A stretch of 64,000 nucleotides of DNA. Source: Shinisaurus crocodilurus. Lineage: Eukaryota; Chordata; Lepidosauria; Squamata; Shinisauridae. Numbering within the stretch: position 1 is the stretch's first letter; every line of letters starts with the position of its first letter. The stretch is taken from contig CM037880.1 of NCBI GenBank assembly GCA_021292165.1, forward strand, positions 21,722,051 to 21,786,050, in the 5' to 3' direction. A program made the position numbers and the translations under genes. This document shows, piece after piece, positions 10,494 through 21,990 of this stretch. Below the pieces are notes generated by a model. It made no database searches. It was not told the DNA's origin and was given only the letters and a program-made list of their open reading frames with translations.

Positions 10494-10506
10494 AATAATA
10501 ATAATA

Positions 10507-10545
<39 letters not shown>

Positions 10546-10546
10546 T
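10494..10546. repeat. (ATT)n microsatellite
   Basis: About 16 ATT units after a short AAT run; the AAT/ATT junction forms a small palindrome. Confidence 0.95.
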
Positions 10547-10800
10547 ACAGTATTTGTATACTGCTCCATATCTAAGTAGACTCTGGAGTGGTGAACAATA
10601 AAAAAAAATAAAAACAGATAAAAGAAACAAAAATAATACGTACATTGAAAACAAGGTAACATTAGAATGGTGGTTTGACAGCAGAGAAGGCTTCCCGGAA
10701 CAAGGAGGTCTTCAGCAGGCACCGAAAGCAGCACAATGCCGGAGCCTGCCTGACCCCGCCCCCAGGCTACGGGGACTGTAATGATGAGCTCCTGCACTTC
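10547..10800 (-). mobile_element. L2-like LINE 3' fragment
   Basis: On the minus strand there is a 'LWNSLP'-like degraded block, then 'gaagacctccttgttccgg', then an A-rich 3' UTR ending in 'cactccagagtctacttag' and a tail at the ATT microsatellite. The arrangement matches other L2-like ends here but is heavily decayed. Confidence 0.5.
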
Positions 10801-11684
10801 GAAATGTATCACTACACCATGACATAAGGGTGTTCAGAGTTGGGGTGTAACATCACATTTGCTGTTAAGACACACCTAAACAGTCATCCTGAATAAAACA
10901 AAATGGTGCATGGAGGGAAAGTATTTTCCCTTGGTGCAAAGCCCTCAGCAATTCAGTATAACTCCAGATGGACCCAACATACAGTGACTGTGATTGGAGG
11001 ACAATAAATACAGACTGGAAAATAAATTGTATGGCAACTTCTTTTCAGCAGTCAAGCAGAAAATAGTAGGCTGGTATGGAATAGAAATAGTAAGTGGTAG
11101 GCATCTGTGGGTTTGGAAGCAGAGAGATCCCCTGATATGACTGGGCAAGGCGTTCCATTCCAAACCCAAACTCCAGCTATATAATTATGTTTGGATTTGG
11201 CTTTTTACAGCCTGTAGTATTTTGCTTGGCTTCAGGACTGTTTGGGAGTTAGGACTTTCTTGGGCTGCCTATTTACCGATGATGTCCGGAGCTGCCAAAA
11301 ACCATTACAGGGACCGTGCTGAGCAGTGGAGGCAGAGCCCCTTGCCATGGCAAAGATCTTTGAAAGCCCATTAGGGAGTGATGTGATTTTAGTTGGGGCA
11401 ATAAAATGCCGCTTGACACAATAAATGTATAAGCTCATTAAGGCAGTTGCAATGAAAACGATAATCAACTGGCTGGCTTCAGATGGACCGGCTCACTATG
11501 GTCAGCATGGTGTGACGCAACCACTATCATGTGTTGAATTTCAAGCCATCAACAAGTAATAGAGAGGACTATGAAATGAGATCTCGTTCTTTCTGGTTCT
11601 CCGAGAAGGTCAGAGAAAGATATATAAAGGAGGGGACAGCTGATGTTTCTACTTTATTTGGCTACTGGTAGGGATGCTCTAGGA
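10801..11684. other. No recognised gene or repeat
   Basis: Unassigned, about 880 bases; only short unsupported frames. Confidence 0.5.
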
Positions 11685-11820
11685 CAGTGTTCTCCAACCT
11701 TGGGTCCCCAGATGTTTTTGGCCTACAACTCCCAGCATGCCCCAGCCAGCGTACGCTGGCTGGGGCATGCTGGGAGTTGTAGGCCAAAGACATCTGGGGA
11801 CCCAAGATTGGAGAACACTG
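11685..11820. mobile_element. hAT MITE, family A (136 bp)
   Basis: Starts CAGTGTTCTCCAACCTTGGG and ends with its complement, with one mismatch about 17 bases from the right end ('ccaagattgg'). Perfect 8-bp duplication ctctagga at 11677-11684 and 11821-11828. The middle word 'gccagcgtacgctggc' is itself a palindrome, so the whole element folds into one long hairpin. Confidence 0.93.
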
Positions 11821-12064
11821 CTCTAGGATTTCGTTTGGTCTGCATTTGTAAGACCTAATGCACACTTCCTGGTCTAACACACAGAGAATGCCACTTTCCT
11901 TCAGACTGTGTCCTTCTCTGAATGTTGTGATGCATGCAGTCGGAAATGTGTAGAAAAATGCATATTTGGGAGACAAATGCATACAGATATGTGTATTTAT
12001 ATTTTTCATATATTTCTTATTGATTACATTTTTATACTGCCCCAAAGTCAAAGCTATCTCACTT

Positions 12065-12240
12065 CATTCATTCATTCTAATCATTTTTATCCCACTCTTC
12101 AGCCAAGGTTCCCAGAGCGGCTCAGAAAGATCAGAAATAGGACAGTCCCTGGCCACAGGCTTACCATCCAAGAGGCCCAACACAAAAGGAAAGGGGATTG
12201 GGAGGGAGGAGGAAAAAAGCAAATTCAGGGACTAGATCCT
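12065..12240 (-). mobile_element. LINE/SINE-type 3' tail, old
   Basis: On the minus strand it reads 'gagccgctctgggaaccttg' and 'gaagagtgggataaaaatga' with an (AATG)n tail, the general form of L2/SINE tails in this window. The family is not resolved. Confidence 0.45.
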
Positions 12241-12374
12241 TAGTTGCAATGTTCAGCAGATCATGGAGATGGAACAAAACACAAAGGAAGGGCAGCTATT
12301 TCATCCTCCTCTGATGGCCTAAGCAATAGCACTTGGAAGCAGGAGGGAGGGACATCTTGACTCCTGCTTCCCCC

Positions 12375-12575
12375 CCCCCCGATTTAAGAAAAATGTGTAC
12401 AAAATTGCATATTTGGGGGTGGGAAATACGTTCAATTTAAATGTGAACTGTTGTGCTTTTGTAAAAAACAATAAAAAATAAGTGCAGATTGAAGCAGAAA
12501 CAGGACAGAACGGATTTATGACTGAATGCATGTGAAACTGGCACAGACCAGAAACAGACTGATCCATCCATCCCA
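12375..12575. mobile_element. ATGCATTT-rich element, partial
   Basis: Contains 'aaaaatgtgtacaaaattgc' and 'catatttgggggtggg', and ends 'gactgatccatccatcccaa'. The end resembles that of the element at 13618-13960. I read it as a copy of one non-autonomous family. Confidence 0.45.
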
Positions 12576-12837
12576 AGCTGCTTGTCTTCTCCTTGTCAAG
12601 CTCTTATATTCATTTAGGATGTCTGACAAGCAAATGTGAGCAGCAGTTTTCAGATTACGTTCCTGACTGCCACTGCAAATCCTCTCTCCCTCAATCTCAG
12701 TTTGCTTCCAAGAAGTGAAGTGGAAACACCACACGTCATCCCATAAATGCTTTGGCTTGGTCCATGTTGGAATCCAGGCCACTATTATAAGTAAGTGTAC
12801 ACTTGTGACCAAGAAAGATTGTCTTCCAGGATAAAAT

Positions 12838-13440
12838 TACAAAAAGAAGATTATATAAAGAGGAAATTGTAAAAAAATTGTGTAGACTCTAGCGATGGGT
12901 CCGAAAGTGACTGTGGAGGCCAATTCTAGATCCACACAGCTTCCCACAGTGAGGACAAAGGTTACCAGATAGAAGATGGTCCTGTAAAGGATTTGTTTGA
13001 TGTGCTTTTCGCTTAGCACGTTTCTCCCGTTCACCTTGCACTCGGGCTTCTTCAAAGTCCATAGAACCTTTGTGAAAGGCCAAACTCCAGTTAAAGCATT
13101 CATGGGCCAGAGCTTCCCATTTCTCGATGTTTATATTGCTTTTTTTTTTTTTTTAGATTAGCCTTAAGCACATCTTTAAACCTCTTATACTGACCACCGA
13201 TATTCCGCTTTCCATCCTTGAGTTGGGAATAAAGTAACTGCTTTGGGAGACGGCAGTCAGACATTTGAACAACATGACCGGTCCATTGAAGTTGGTGTTG
13301 AAGGATCATTTTGTCAAGGCTAGTAGTCTTTGCTTCTTCCAGTACACTACTGACTGACATTTGTTCGCCTATCTTCCCAAGTAATTCGCAGGATTTTCCG
13401 GAGGCAACATTGATGAAATCTGAGCTTCACATCACAACTT
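12838..13440 (-). mobile_element. RTE-like LINE, RT C-terminus with zinc-finger motif
   Basis: 3' end of a non-LTR retrotransposon. In minus-strand order: a block with 'LQWTGHVVQMSDCRLPKQLL' (13310-13250), then 'YSQLKDGKRNIGGQYKRFKD', a frameshift at the T-run 13139-13154, then 'MAFHKGSMDFEEARVQGERE' and, at the end, CPHCGKLCGSRIGLHSHFRT followed by H. The last is a C-X2-C-X12-H-X3-H finger. The RT blocks resemble the 'WxGHVxRM..RLPKQ' region of RTE-like enzymes. It is frameshifted and 5'-truncated. Sister copies are at 36336-37085 and 49535-50560. The clade is inferred. Confidence 0.8.
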
Positions 13441-13617
13441 TCAACATTTCCTGTTTTACTCCTCAGACATTTCTAGTAAGCAGGAAGTTGTAGACTGTGT
13501 GCATATCAAATTTCAGCTTTTTATCTGTTGTTAATGAGAAATTCACTCAGTTCACATTTTAATGAGAACTTACCTAATTTTGCACTTTTGGACCACTATG
13601 CAAACCTAAATTCATTT

Positions 13618-13960
13618 CTCCTTTGAAATGTGCACTTCTCTGAATTTTGCAACAGGACTCTCCAATTTAAAAAAAAAAAATGCCCGTAGTGCATATTGTT
13701 GTACAAAATATACAAAAAAATGCATATATTAGGGGAATTAACATTAAAAAATGCATTATATTAGGAAAACTGTTTGCAAAAATGTGCACATTAGGCAAAA
13801 ATACATACAAAAATGCATGTGTCTTGAGAAATGTGAATAAAAATGCTTGTGAATTTTCATACAAACTGAAAAAAACCCAAAAACCCTCCAAGACTTAAGA
13901 TTGGAAAAAAAGAAAAACAGAGAGAAACTGAAATGGACAGATCCATCCATCCCTATTCAG
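13618..13960. mobile_element. ATGCATTT-rich non-autonomous element
   Basis: Dense in 'aaaaatgcat', 'aaatgtgcac' and 'gcatatatta' words and ending 'acagatccatccatcccta'. Related sequence is at 12375-12575, 46000-46400 and about 55410-55560. It has no coding frame; the superfamily is unknown. Confidence 0.5.
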
Positions 13961-14880
13961 ACTGTTGTGGGATTACTTTACATCTCGTATAAAGTATCTT
14001 CACACATACAGATTTTTTAAAAAGAAGAAATACTTTTGCATCTTTTGCAGTTTTCCATTCCAGTTTGTTTTGCGAAGTGGTGCAGGCCTCTCTCTCTCAA
14101 CCTTTACTGCAATCTGCATCACATCACATTACACTCTTTAACACTTTCACAAACTTGTGGCTGCCTTGGTATATGAGTAAAGCTGGTGATGGATTCTATG
14201 GGGCCCTACGACTGTAGTGCCAAAATTATAATGGTTTTAAAATAGGATGGGACCCTTTCCAAGATATTACACAACTCTCCCTTCATAATAACACTGTAAA
14301 ATTTTCTAAGACCAGCGTGGCAAAAGACCTCTGACTTCCATGCTGTGGAGAACTATGTAATAGTCTACAACATCCTCCAACATTGGCTCAAGCAAAAACC
14401 AGATGCCTTGTAATACTGAATTTGAACATCCCTCATTACTCATTAATGTAATTAAAAAGATGTGTCAGAGTTTCCACCAAAAGGCCCCATTTTTCAGGGG
14501 GCTGTGTAGAGGTCCTAGATATTTTTTTTTCTTTCTGGAATGGAATAAAACCTAAATACAGTTAAGCCAAGAACAATATTGATTTTTTTTCAAAAAAATA
14601 AAATAAAATGAAGTGAAATTGATTTTAATGTGTGTGAACTATATGTTTTTTTAAAAGTTCTTTACTTGGCCATCCTCACTTATTCTTGCATTTTAATGTA
14701 AAGGGGGCAAGGTTTATGGCCTTCAGTGTATGCTTAAAGTAACAACTGACTTACATAGCCATTTATATGCAGTAAGATGAATAAATGAGCTTTGAGCATG
14801 TAGTAAAATGGTGGCGAAGTTGTCCGAATCCTAATTGTTCTCCGCACAGCCCCATCTTTCCAAGCCACTTGCATGGTAAC
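13961..14880. other. No recognised gene or repeat
   Basis: About 920 bases, AT-rich, nothing recognised. Confidence 0.5.
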
Positions 14881-14927
14881 ATACAAAGATCCCTGCTGGA
14901 TAAGACAAAAGGTCCATTTAGTCGCCC

Positions 14928-15060
14928 AGCCTTCCCAAACCTGCTGCCCTCCAGATGTTTTAGATCAACTCCTATCAGCCTCAGCTAGTATTGCCAATGG
15001 TCAGGAATCATGGAAGTTGTATTCCAAAACATCTGGAGGGCACCAGATTGGGAAAGCCTG
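14928..15060. mobile_element. hAT MITE, family B
   Basis: Left 'cagccttcccaaacctgctg', right 'accagattgggaaagcctg'; 'ctccagatgttttaga' near the left pairs with 'ccaaaacatctggag' near the right. It sits inside a CR1-like phrase ('gatccctgctggataagac' ... 'gatctagaccaacaccctg'), so it split an older repeat. Target duplication not clean. Confidence 0.75.
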
Positions 15061-15540
15061 ATCTAGACCAACACCCTGTTAACCAGTTACTATTCCGACC
15101 TCTTATCCCACAAATGCTGAGGAGCCTGTGGTGTGGTTGTAAATTTTGATGTGCAGGCACTCATCATGACAATCCCATAAGCACATACCCAAGGAGCGTC
15201 CAAAAATGTAGGCAATGTGTTGGTCCATGTCAACAAACCAGTTCTAGGAGTTTTCATCTGCACCAGGAGCAGATGGACTTAATTGCCTGTTCAAGACCAA
15301 GCCACCGCAAAATACTTCACATTACAACATGGGACAATACATTGCTGCTCCGAATATTTATTTCTCCCCAGCTACTGTGAAGATTGCAGCTACTGTAGGT
15401 GAAGAGGGAACAGGGAATTCTGACTGGGGTGTGGGGTAGGGCAGATGACATCAGCATCCCTGCTGATCAAAAAGTGCCAGCACTGCACCCCTGTGAGCTC
15501 TGGCTACGCTGCACCACTGCTTCAAAGTCCAAGTATACTA
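15061..15540. other. No recognised gene or repeat
   Basis: Unassigned apart from the CR1-like phrase bordering the hAT element. Confidence 0.45.
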
Positions 15541-15543
15541 TGA

Positions 15544-15641
15544 CTGGGTTCAGACAACATGGTAATCCACACTCAAGGGATGAGTATGGGTTGAGTGTGG
15601 GTTGTCATTGAACCATGGGTTATCGTGTTGTCTAAACCCAG
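15544..15641. mobile_element. Palindromic element 'ctgggttcagacaaca', copy 1
   Basis: Left end 'ctgggttcagacaacatgg', right end 'cgtgttgtctaaacccag', an inverted repeat of about 17 bases. The interior repeats 'aaccatgggtta'-type words. The superfamily is not assigned. Confidence 0.65.
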
Positions 15642-15750
15642 ATGAGATAACAAACCATGGTGAACAACCCACAGTTCACAACCCAACAACAAACCATGGG
15701 TTCTCTTCATGGATTGTTTGTGGTTAACAAGCTATGGCTTGTTAGCGCAG

Positions 15751-15855
15751 CTGGGTTCAGACAACACAATAACCCATGGTTCAGCAATAACCCATGGTTC
15801 TACAACAACCCTCATTCAATCCCTGAGTGTGGTTTATCATGTTGTCTGAAAGTCA
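15751..15855. mobile_element. Palindromic element 'ctgggttcagacaaca', copy 2
   Basis: Starts ctgggttcagacaacacaat and ends 'catgttgtctgaaagtcag'. The copies at 15544 and here are separated by about 110 bases that also consist of 'aaccatgggtt' words, so the whole 15544-15855 region may be one larger rearranged element. Confidence 0.6.
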
Positions 15856-16338
15856 GTGTCTACTTGAATCACGCCCTATCCACACTCATGCTTGTTGATA
15901 CTCTCATAAACTAAAAGGTTCATGACATGAACTGAGATGTGAGTATATACAGAACCAAGCACAAATAAACAGGGATGTCGCAGACAGAATTCTGTTATGA
16001 AATATCTTCAGTTTATTCAGGACCATGGATTCAGCCAGAAAATTCACCTGGTGTCAGATTCCAGCTAGTCTTGGAGCCACTAGATGTGACACCATTCACG
16101 CAACTGCTAATTGCCATTGGACATTATGGAATAATGGTTGTAGGGTTCAAGATGACTACTCTAGAATAAAACATGACTTCACATATACAGTCTCTGTGCA
16201 TGGCTTGTACTGCTTCCCTCCCCCCACCCCAGTGTTGCCTTCTAATATGATGTATCAAGAGATGTGACCTCCAAAAGAAATTAACTTTGGTGGAACTTGA
16301 ATTGTAGGTGGAACTGACAAGTTTCCAGGCACTGCAAA

Positions 16339-16408
16339 GGAGGAGGAGGAGGAGGAGGAGGAGGAGGAGGAGGAGAAGAAGAAGAAGAAGAAGAAGAAGA
16401 AGAAGAAG
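16339..16408. repeat. (GGA)n(GAA)n microsatellite
   Basis: Pure purine tract that switches from GGA to GAA near 16374. Confidence 0.96.
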
Positions 16409-17069
16409 CGAGATTATCAAAAGAAGCCATAATACAAATGTTGTAGGAAGGCTTCTCTATTCACTCTTAAATGTACTTTGCTTGTAGTTCCCTTTAAAAT
16501 CAAATGTGACAGCTGAAAATGAATATTCAAAGAAAAGGTCTTCAAATGTGCGGATTTCACAATTGACATTTGTACAGGAAATGGATTCTTCATTTTTCAA
16601 GTTGCCAATACATGACTTCCTACTGATTGGCAATACTGGCGGGTGTGTGTGTGTGCTCACATGAGCGAAGGGCACTTAGTCATGTAGACAATGATTAGAG
16701 TTCTTAAAAGTAGAGTTAATTATGAAAAGTAATGTGGATAACATATGCCCTGTGCTAACAAGCTCCTGAAATGCAAGCATGAACCAGCTGGTTGTTCTCT
16801 CACTATAACGTTACATTATTATTAAAGACACAGAAACCCACAAGCCAGTAACAAATATGTGAATTTCTTTGTCTCTTTAAAAAAAAAACTTAATTATTCA
16901 CATTAGACTCTTGAAACTCCAGCTCATCTTCTCTACTGAGGTCTCCACCACTGCCTATGTCATCTCCTGGGTAAATCTACCCATCAACTATTTTTAAGCC
17001 CTTCATTGGTCTGTCCCACTGTTATTTGATTCATGGGCCCCTCTCTATTGGATTACAAGAGCTGAGACA
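16409..17069. other. No recognised gene or repeat
   Basis: Unassigned, about 660 bases. Confidence 0.5.
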
Positions 17070-17077
17070 CCTTAAAA

Positions 17078-17231
17078 CAGCCCTTCCCCAACCTGGTGAC
17101 TTCCAGAGATTTTGGACTACAACTGTTCAACAACTCCCAGCATTCCTGACCATTGGCCATGTTGGCTGGGGCCAATGAGGGATGAAGTACAAAATATCTG
17201 GTGGGGGTAGGCATCAAGTTGAGGATGGCTG
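17078..17231. mobile_element. hAT MITE, family B (154 bp)
   Basis: Left 'cagcccttccccaacctggt', right 'caagttgaggatggctg'. Perfect 8-bp duplication ccttaaaa at 17070-17077 and 17232-17239. Diverged arms, so an old insertion with a preserved target site. Confidence 0.9.
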
Positions 17232-17239
17232 CCTTAAAA

Positions 17240-17980
17240 TAACCTCCTCAGTTATAACTTCAAGGAATCCCATTCAAACACAAGAATGGACAGTTGCCAA
17301 TGACGGACTTAAACTGCAAAAATATAAAAAAATAAAAATCTGATAGCAGGAGCAATGGATTCCATGGGGAAATGTTTTCTCTTGGCCTTTCCTGTAGCTG
17401 GTTCTAGCAGGCATTGTAGATTAGCTGCTGTATGGGTTCTAGGGTGGCGCATAAAGAGTTCTACAGGGAAGCAAGCATGAGAACAATCCCCACAGCTGCT
17501 ACCACCATGCTGCTATAAGGCTCAGCTGTCACGTCCTTCCCCCCCCCCCGCTAGTCTTCAGCTGCCCAGCCTCCCTCCACTCAGCAGTCATCACCTGGGG
17601 CAGGGGAAAGAAGGAAACGCAGTCATCGTCACCTCATCAGCAACCTGGTGCCTTAGTATTTCTGACAAGGGCTGTGCAATAGCCTGTGAAAACACCATCC
17701 ATTTGGGCCATTCATTCCCCCACCCTGGACAACTCCCAGATGAGGGGAACCTTCACAGTAAACCTCAATCCACTTGACAGAATGCAAAACTGGAGTCCAA
17801 TTACGGAACTGCAGCACACCCTCTGTTACTGTGACCCGCCAGGTATCAGAAAATTTGTTTTCCTTCACCCTAGTTCTCAAGAGAAGGTAACACTCAACTG
17901 AAAGGGGTGGGGGAGGGAACACAATTCCTAATGATAGCTTTGAAGTCCTCGCTACATGTTCTTTCCAACAAGGAGGCTTT
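17240..17980. other. No recognised gene or repeat
   Basis: Unassigned; a C-run lies at 17539-17550. Confidence 0.5.
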
Positions 17981-17988
17981 TATTACAG

Positions 17989-18156
17989 CAGGGGTGGAGA
18001 ACCTTTTTTTTTTTTCCTGTTGGGGGCTGCATTCCCACAGGGGTAAACTCTCAGGGCCACATGGCAGTGGTGGGCAGGGTCAAAGCCACTGGTGGCTGGG
18101 GCCAGAGCCAAAAGAGGGCTGGGACATTCCTTTTCTCTCTCTTTCCGCCACCCCTT

Positions 18157-18187
<31 letters not shown>

Positions 18188-18367
18188 GACACCACCCTCT
18201 CTTCTTCTCCCTCTCTCTTTCTCTTTCTCTTCCTCCCGGACAAGCAACCTAGGGGAGTGATAGATCACTCTTTCCAGAGGTCTGAACTGTTTGCTTCCAG
18301 AGGGCTTTTGAAAGTAGGGTGAAGAGCACATGAAATAAGACTGAGGGCTACAAGTTGCCCACCCCTG
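17989..18367. mobile_element. hAT element, family C (379 bp)
   Basis: Left CAGGGGTGGAGAACC, right 'acaagttgcccacccctg'. 8-bp duplication tattacag (17981-17988) and cattacag (18368-18375), 7 of 8. The interior has 'gggccacatggcagtggtgg' and a TC microsatellite (18137-18188) that appears to have grown inside the element. No transposase frame. Confidence 0.88.
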
Positions 18368-18404
18368 CATTACAGGCAGCGGAGAAGGACCTGCTTTTAA
18401 AAAA

Positions 18405-18870
18405 TATTATTATTATTATTATATTTGTTAATCGCCCATCTGGCCGGCCACCCGGCCACCCTGGGCGATGTACAATTAAAACAATACAATAAAACATGAT
18501 AATTAAAACAGTATAAAAAATTCTTTTAAAATCCTAACCCACCCCATATTCCCGCCTGAAATACCATGTTTTTAATGCGCGGCGGAAGCTCATCACGGAG
18601 GGGGCATGGCGAAGGTCACTAGAGAGGGAGTTCCATAACTTGGGGGCTGCCACAGAGAAGGCCCTCTTCCTAGTCCCCACCAGCCTGGCTGCTCTGGCTG
18701 ATGGGATAAGGAGAAGGCCGTCCGTGGCAGGTCTTGTTGAGCGGCCTACTTGATGTTGCTGGAGGCGCTCCTTGAGATAAACTGGGCCGGAGCCGGGTAG
18801 GGTTTTAAAGGTCAAAACCAACACCTTGAATTCGGTTCGGCAAGCAACTGGTAGCCAGTGCAACTCCTTA
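18405..18870 (-). mobile_element. L2-like LINE, RT C-terminus and 3' UTR (type A)
   Basis: Same family as 1575-2275. The minus-strand frame (18875-18534) carries LKELHWLPVACRTEFKVLVL, then 'KTLPGSGPVYLKERLQQHQ', KLWNSLSSDLRHAPSV and 'RALKTWYFRREYGVG'. The 3' stem-loop at 18431-18469 is conserved. The 5' side stops abruptly at about 18870 ('aagcactgg|cctgcttgtg'). This copy has W-to-Y and P-to-S changes relative to the first. Confidence 0.85.
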
Positions 18871-18944
18871 AGCACTGGCCTGCTTGTGCATATCCTCCAT
18901 CTTCTGCTTCATAAAACACACTCGGCCCTTCCAATACGAGATGT

Positions 18945-19030
18945 CAGTGGAGGCTGGTGGCCAGTCTGCCTGGGTGGGGCAGGGGGATGGTCAGCAGAGG
19001 TGGAGCCAAGGGGTCATGAGAGGCGGAGCA
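18945..19030. mobile_element. hAT family D fragment
   Basis: Begins CAGTGGAGGCTGGTGGCC like the family D ends at 10224 and 48568. The right end is not found; the limits are uncertain. Confidence 0.45.
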
Positions 19031-19259
19031 TCCACCAGAGCAGGCCTACTCAGAAGCAGCACAGCACAACATTCCAGATAACGCATAACTCATAAGAAGT
19101 AAAGAGGGCTGGGTTGCTAAGGAGAATGCATGGCAAGTTCTGTGGGCATCCACAGTCCATCCCTTTGCATGTAATAATGATTATCATATCCATTGGGAAG
19201 CCAGCAGCAAAACGCACAGACCCCCCCACCCCATCACACATACACCCACCCTCTCATTC

Positions 19260-19261
<2 letters not shown>

Positions 19262-19326
<65 letters not shown>
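19262..19326. repeat. (CA)n(GA)n microsatellite
   Basis: About 19 CA units followed by about 13 GA units. A further short CA run lies at 19337-19348. Confidence 0.95.
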
Positions 19327-19328
<2 letters not shown>

Positions 19329-19954
19329 CCAAAGCACACACACACACGGGGAAATGATCCTCCCCCAGATGTTACAAGAAGATCAGCAAACAAGCTGTGA
19401 GAAACATTTTAAAAGCAAGAAGATGATCATACTGTACTCATGAAAACAATCTCTCTCATCTCCTGTGTCCAGCTGGAGTGCAAATGGAGCATAAAGCTGT
19501 TGCACCTCCTAGTCACTCAGACCTCCCAGCGGCAAGCCCAGTCACCCACTAGTGGCTCTGCTTGGCCACTGACTGGCTGGCCAGCAGAGCCCACCAAAAC
19601 AATTGATTGGCTGGCTTGGCTCATCTAGCCAATGAGCCCACCAGCATTGCACCCCTGTGCAATTCCCCCATTGCCCATTTCTACTCCTCCTTTGTGGAGG
19701 GAAGAGGTCTTTTCTCATTGGCCAGCCTCAGGCTAAGAGCCTGAGCTGACCCCATTTATTTGCTGAATTTCCATAGGGGTACTCGCACCACCTGGCACTT
19801 AAAGCCTTTCCACTTCAGGGAAAGGCTCTGGAACACTCTGAGCAGGTGCAGGAGTTTGCACATGCTCAGTTCAAAAAACCGAAGCTGCCACGCCAGACCA
19901 GGAGTTCCTGGTTCCAGTCTGGTAGCGCAGCAGCAGCTGGCACCGCAATAGAAG
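19327..19954. other. No recognised gene or repeat
   Basis: Unassigned; several 'ttggctggc' words at 19565-19640. Confidence 0.45.
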
Positions 19955-19962
19955 CCGGTGGC

Positions 19963-20500
19963 CAGGACCGGTGCAGGGCAGTTTGGCGCACCTAGGCTCT
20001 AAATTATACTTTCGCGCCCCCCTCTCCTGCCGGTGGGGGGGGCTCTGGAGCAAAGCAGCCCTGCTCTGAAACTCCTCCCCCGCCACCGACGCAGCGCAGG
20101 ACCTCCCCCCGCACGACGCCGCCACCCCCCCACCACCTTCACCCGACCCTCCGAAAATGAAGTGACGCGACGGGCCCCCACGCTTGTTTTGGCGGGGGAA
20201 ACCAGGCAACAGAGCGGCGTGGCTGGCTCGGGCTCCGAGAACGGACGACATGGACGAGGAGGTAGGTGTCGGGGGGGAGGGGGGGCGGGGGGGAGGCGGC
20301 GCGGGGCGGGGGGAGGTGCCCAGGCTCGGCCCCACCACTACTCCGGGCGCAATCCCCCGCACTGACCTAGCTTTGTCGGCGAGGCGGGCGGGCGGGGCAG
20401 GAGCGCGCTGGCAGCGAAGAGGAGTGCAGCGTTTCTGCGCCCTCTTCCGCTATGCGCCCTAGGCAACAGCCTAGTTGGCCTAGCGGTAGTGCCGGCCCTG
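19963..20500. mobile_element. CpG-rich hAT-type element (538 bp), CpG-island mimic
   Basis: Left end CAGGACCGGTGCAGGGC, right end 'gcggtagtgccggccctg', i.e. CAGGRCCGG inverted ends. Perfect 8-bp duplication ccggtggc at 19955-19962 and 20501-20508. Both subterminal parts carry CCTAGG-containing words ('gcgcacctaggctc', 'tgcgccctaggcaaca'). The interior is very rich in GC and CpG. An 'atggacgaggag|gtaggt' that looks like a first exon with splice donor falls inside (20250-20267) but is part of the element. The open frames here on both strands are GC artefacts. Confidence 0.88.
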
Positions 20501-20508
20501 CCGGTGGC

Positions 20509-20790
20509 AGCGCAGCAAAGTTTTTCTTTTTTATAAAGGTACAGGCAGGGGTGAGAGTGCATTGCCAGTGGCAGTGCAACACCCAGAGAGCCCACTTAAG
20601 AGAGTCACCACTGCAAGATGTGGTATCTCTAAGTCCATTTTGTGTGAAGCTCACTCCAGCAATTAGCAATGTTTAATTATTTTCTTTCCAAGAAAAGAAA
20701 AGAGGCAATCTTTCCAATATTTGATTAATTTATCTCTCTCTTTTTTTCCAGCTAAAAAAAAAGTAGCTAAACATTCTAAGGCAACCCTCT
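20509..20790. other. No recognised gene or repeat
   Basis: Unassigned sequence right of the CpG-rich element. Confidence 0.45.
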
Positions 20791-20872
20791 TCCATGTTCT
20801 TTCTTTCTTTCTTTCTTTCCTTCCTCCCTCCCTCCTCCTCCTCCTCCTCCTCCTCTTCTTCTTCTTCTTCTT
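20791..20872. repeat. Compound pyrimidine repeat (TTTC)n(TCC)n(TTC)n
   Basis: Pure pyrimidine run stepping from TTTC to CCTC, CTC and CTT units. Confidence 0.95.
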
Positions 20873-21544
20873 GAATTCCCTGGTGTTTCCAGTCCATTCA
20901 AAGCTAGACGTATCACTTTACACAATTTTTCATTGAACTCAAGGGAAGTCTACGGAAATTTTACAGCAATAAGTTACAAATGGGAAGCTGGAATAGTGCC
21001 AGCCTGGATCCTTCTCATTTTATTTCTTCTTCGGCACTTAGCATATATAAAATATTTATCCGACTAGCCTATTATATTTGTTTTGGAGAAACAAAATGTA
21101 TTAAAAGTAAGCCATTGACAATGTCATCTGGAGAACTAAATGGGTATGCTCCCTTTACATTTCAAGAAAACTTATATATATATATATATATATAAATAAT
21201 GCTATTCCAAACTGTATTTGTTTCAGTGCACTATTGCTCTTTTATTTCGACTTCATTCCATTTTTCTTCTTTTGCTTGTTAAATAAAATTGCTGAGCTGT
21301 AGATCGATGTTACTGGAATTCACCTTGATTGCAAATCCTGGAAGCCAATTGCAAGCAAATATAGAGAGATATGGATAAAGTGAATATATGAACTCGCTTA
21401 GTGATGAATTGTGTGTGTGTGTCTGTGTTTGCTGTTGAAGAAACTGAGTAGCTCCAATACTCTATGGAGACAGGAAACAGATGCTGTGGGGACCAAATCT
21501 AAAGATGGGGAGAAAGCCACTACTACTGTCTTCTACAAATGGCA
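20873..21544. other. No gene; (TA)n at 21172-21194
   Basis: AT-rich, unassigned apart from the TA tract. Confidence 0.5.
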
Positions 21545-21990
21545 TAAGATCATAAGAAGAGCTATGCTAGATCAGTCCAAGGGTTTATAGCCCAGCATTC
21601 TGTTTCCACAGTGTCCACCCAGCTGCTTGTGAGAAACCCAGAAGTTGTACGGGAGTGCAATCACACCCTCCAGCTCATGTTCCCCAGTAACTGGTGCACA
21701 TAACTATACTGCCTCTGATACTGGAGGTAACAGATAGACATCATGACTAGTAGCCAGTTGATAGCCTTATCCTCCATGAATTTGTCTAATCCCCTTTAAG
21801 AGCCATCCAAACTGGTGGCCATCACTACATCTTGTGGTAGTGAATTCCATAGTTTAACTATGCACTGTAAAGAAGTACTTCCTTTTATCTGTCCTGAATC
21901 TCCCACCAATTAGCATCATGGAATGACCCTGGGTTCTAGTATTAGGAGAGAGGGAGAAAAATGTCTCCCTATCCTCTTTCTTGACACCAT
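21545..21990 (-). mobile_element. CR1 LINE, RT C-terminus and 3' end
   Basis: On the minus strand it decodes the CR1-type end: an 'EEREKHFSP..'-like start, 'TRTQGHSM'-like words near 21940, 'VKLWNSLPQDVVMA'-like words near 21835 (here damaged), then a 3' UTR with 'tactagtcatgatg', 'cctccagtatcagaggcagt' and 'ctgatctagcatagc'. It faces the plus-strand copy that starts near 22075. Confidence 0.75.

Noticed and set aside
12889..13083. Small C2H2 zinc-finger protein gene
   Set aside because: It is the end of the RTE-like ORF; two sister copies (36798-36992 and about 49620-49830) have the same context.
20033..20462. Possible promoter and first exon (ATG, acidic start, splice-donor-like gtaggt) in a CpG island
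   Set aside because: The block is bounded by CAGGRCCGG inverted ends and a perfect 8-bp duplication, so it is an inserted element; no downstream exon was seen.
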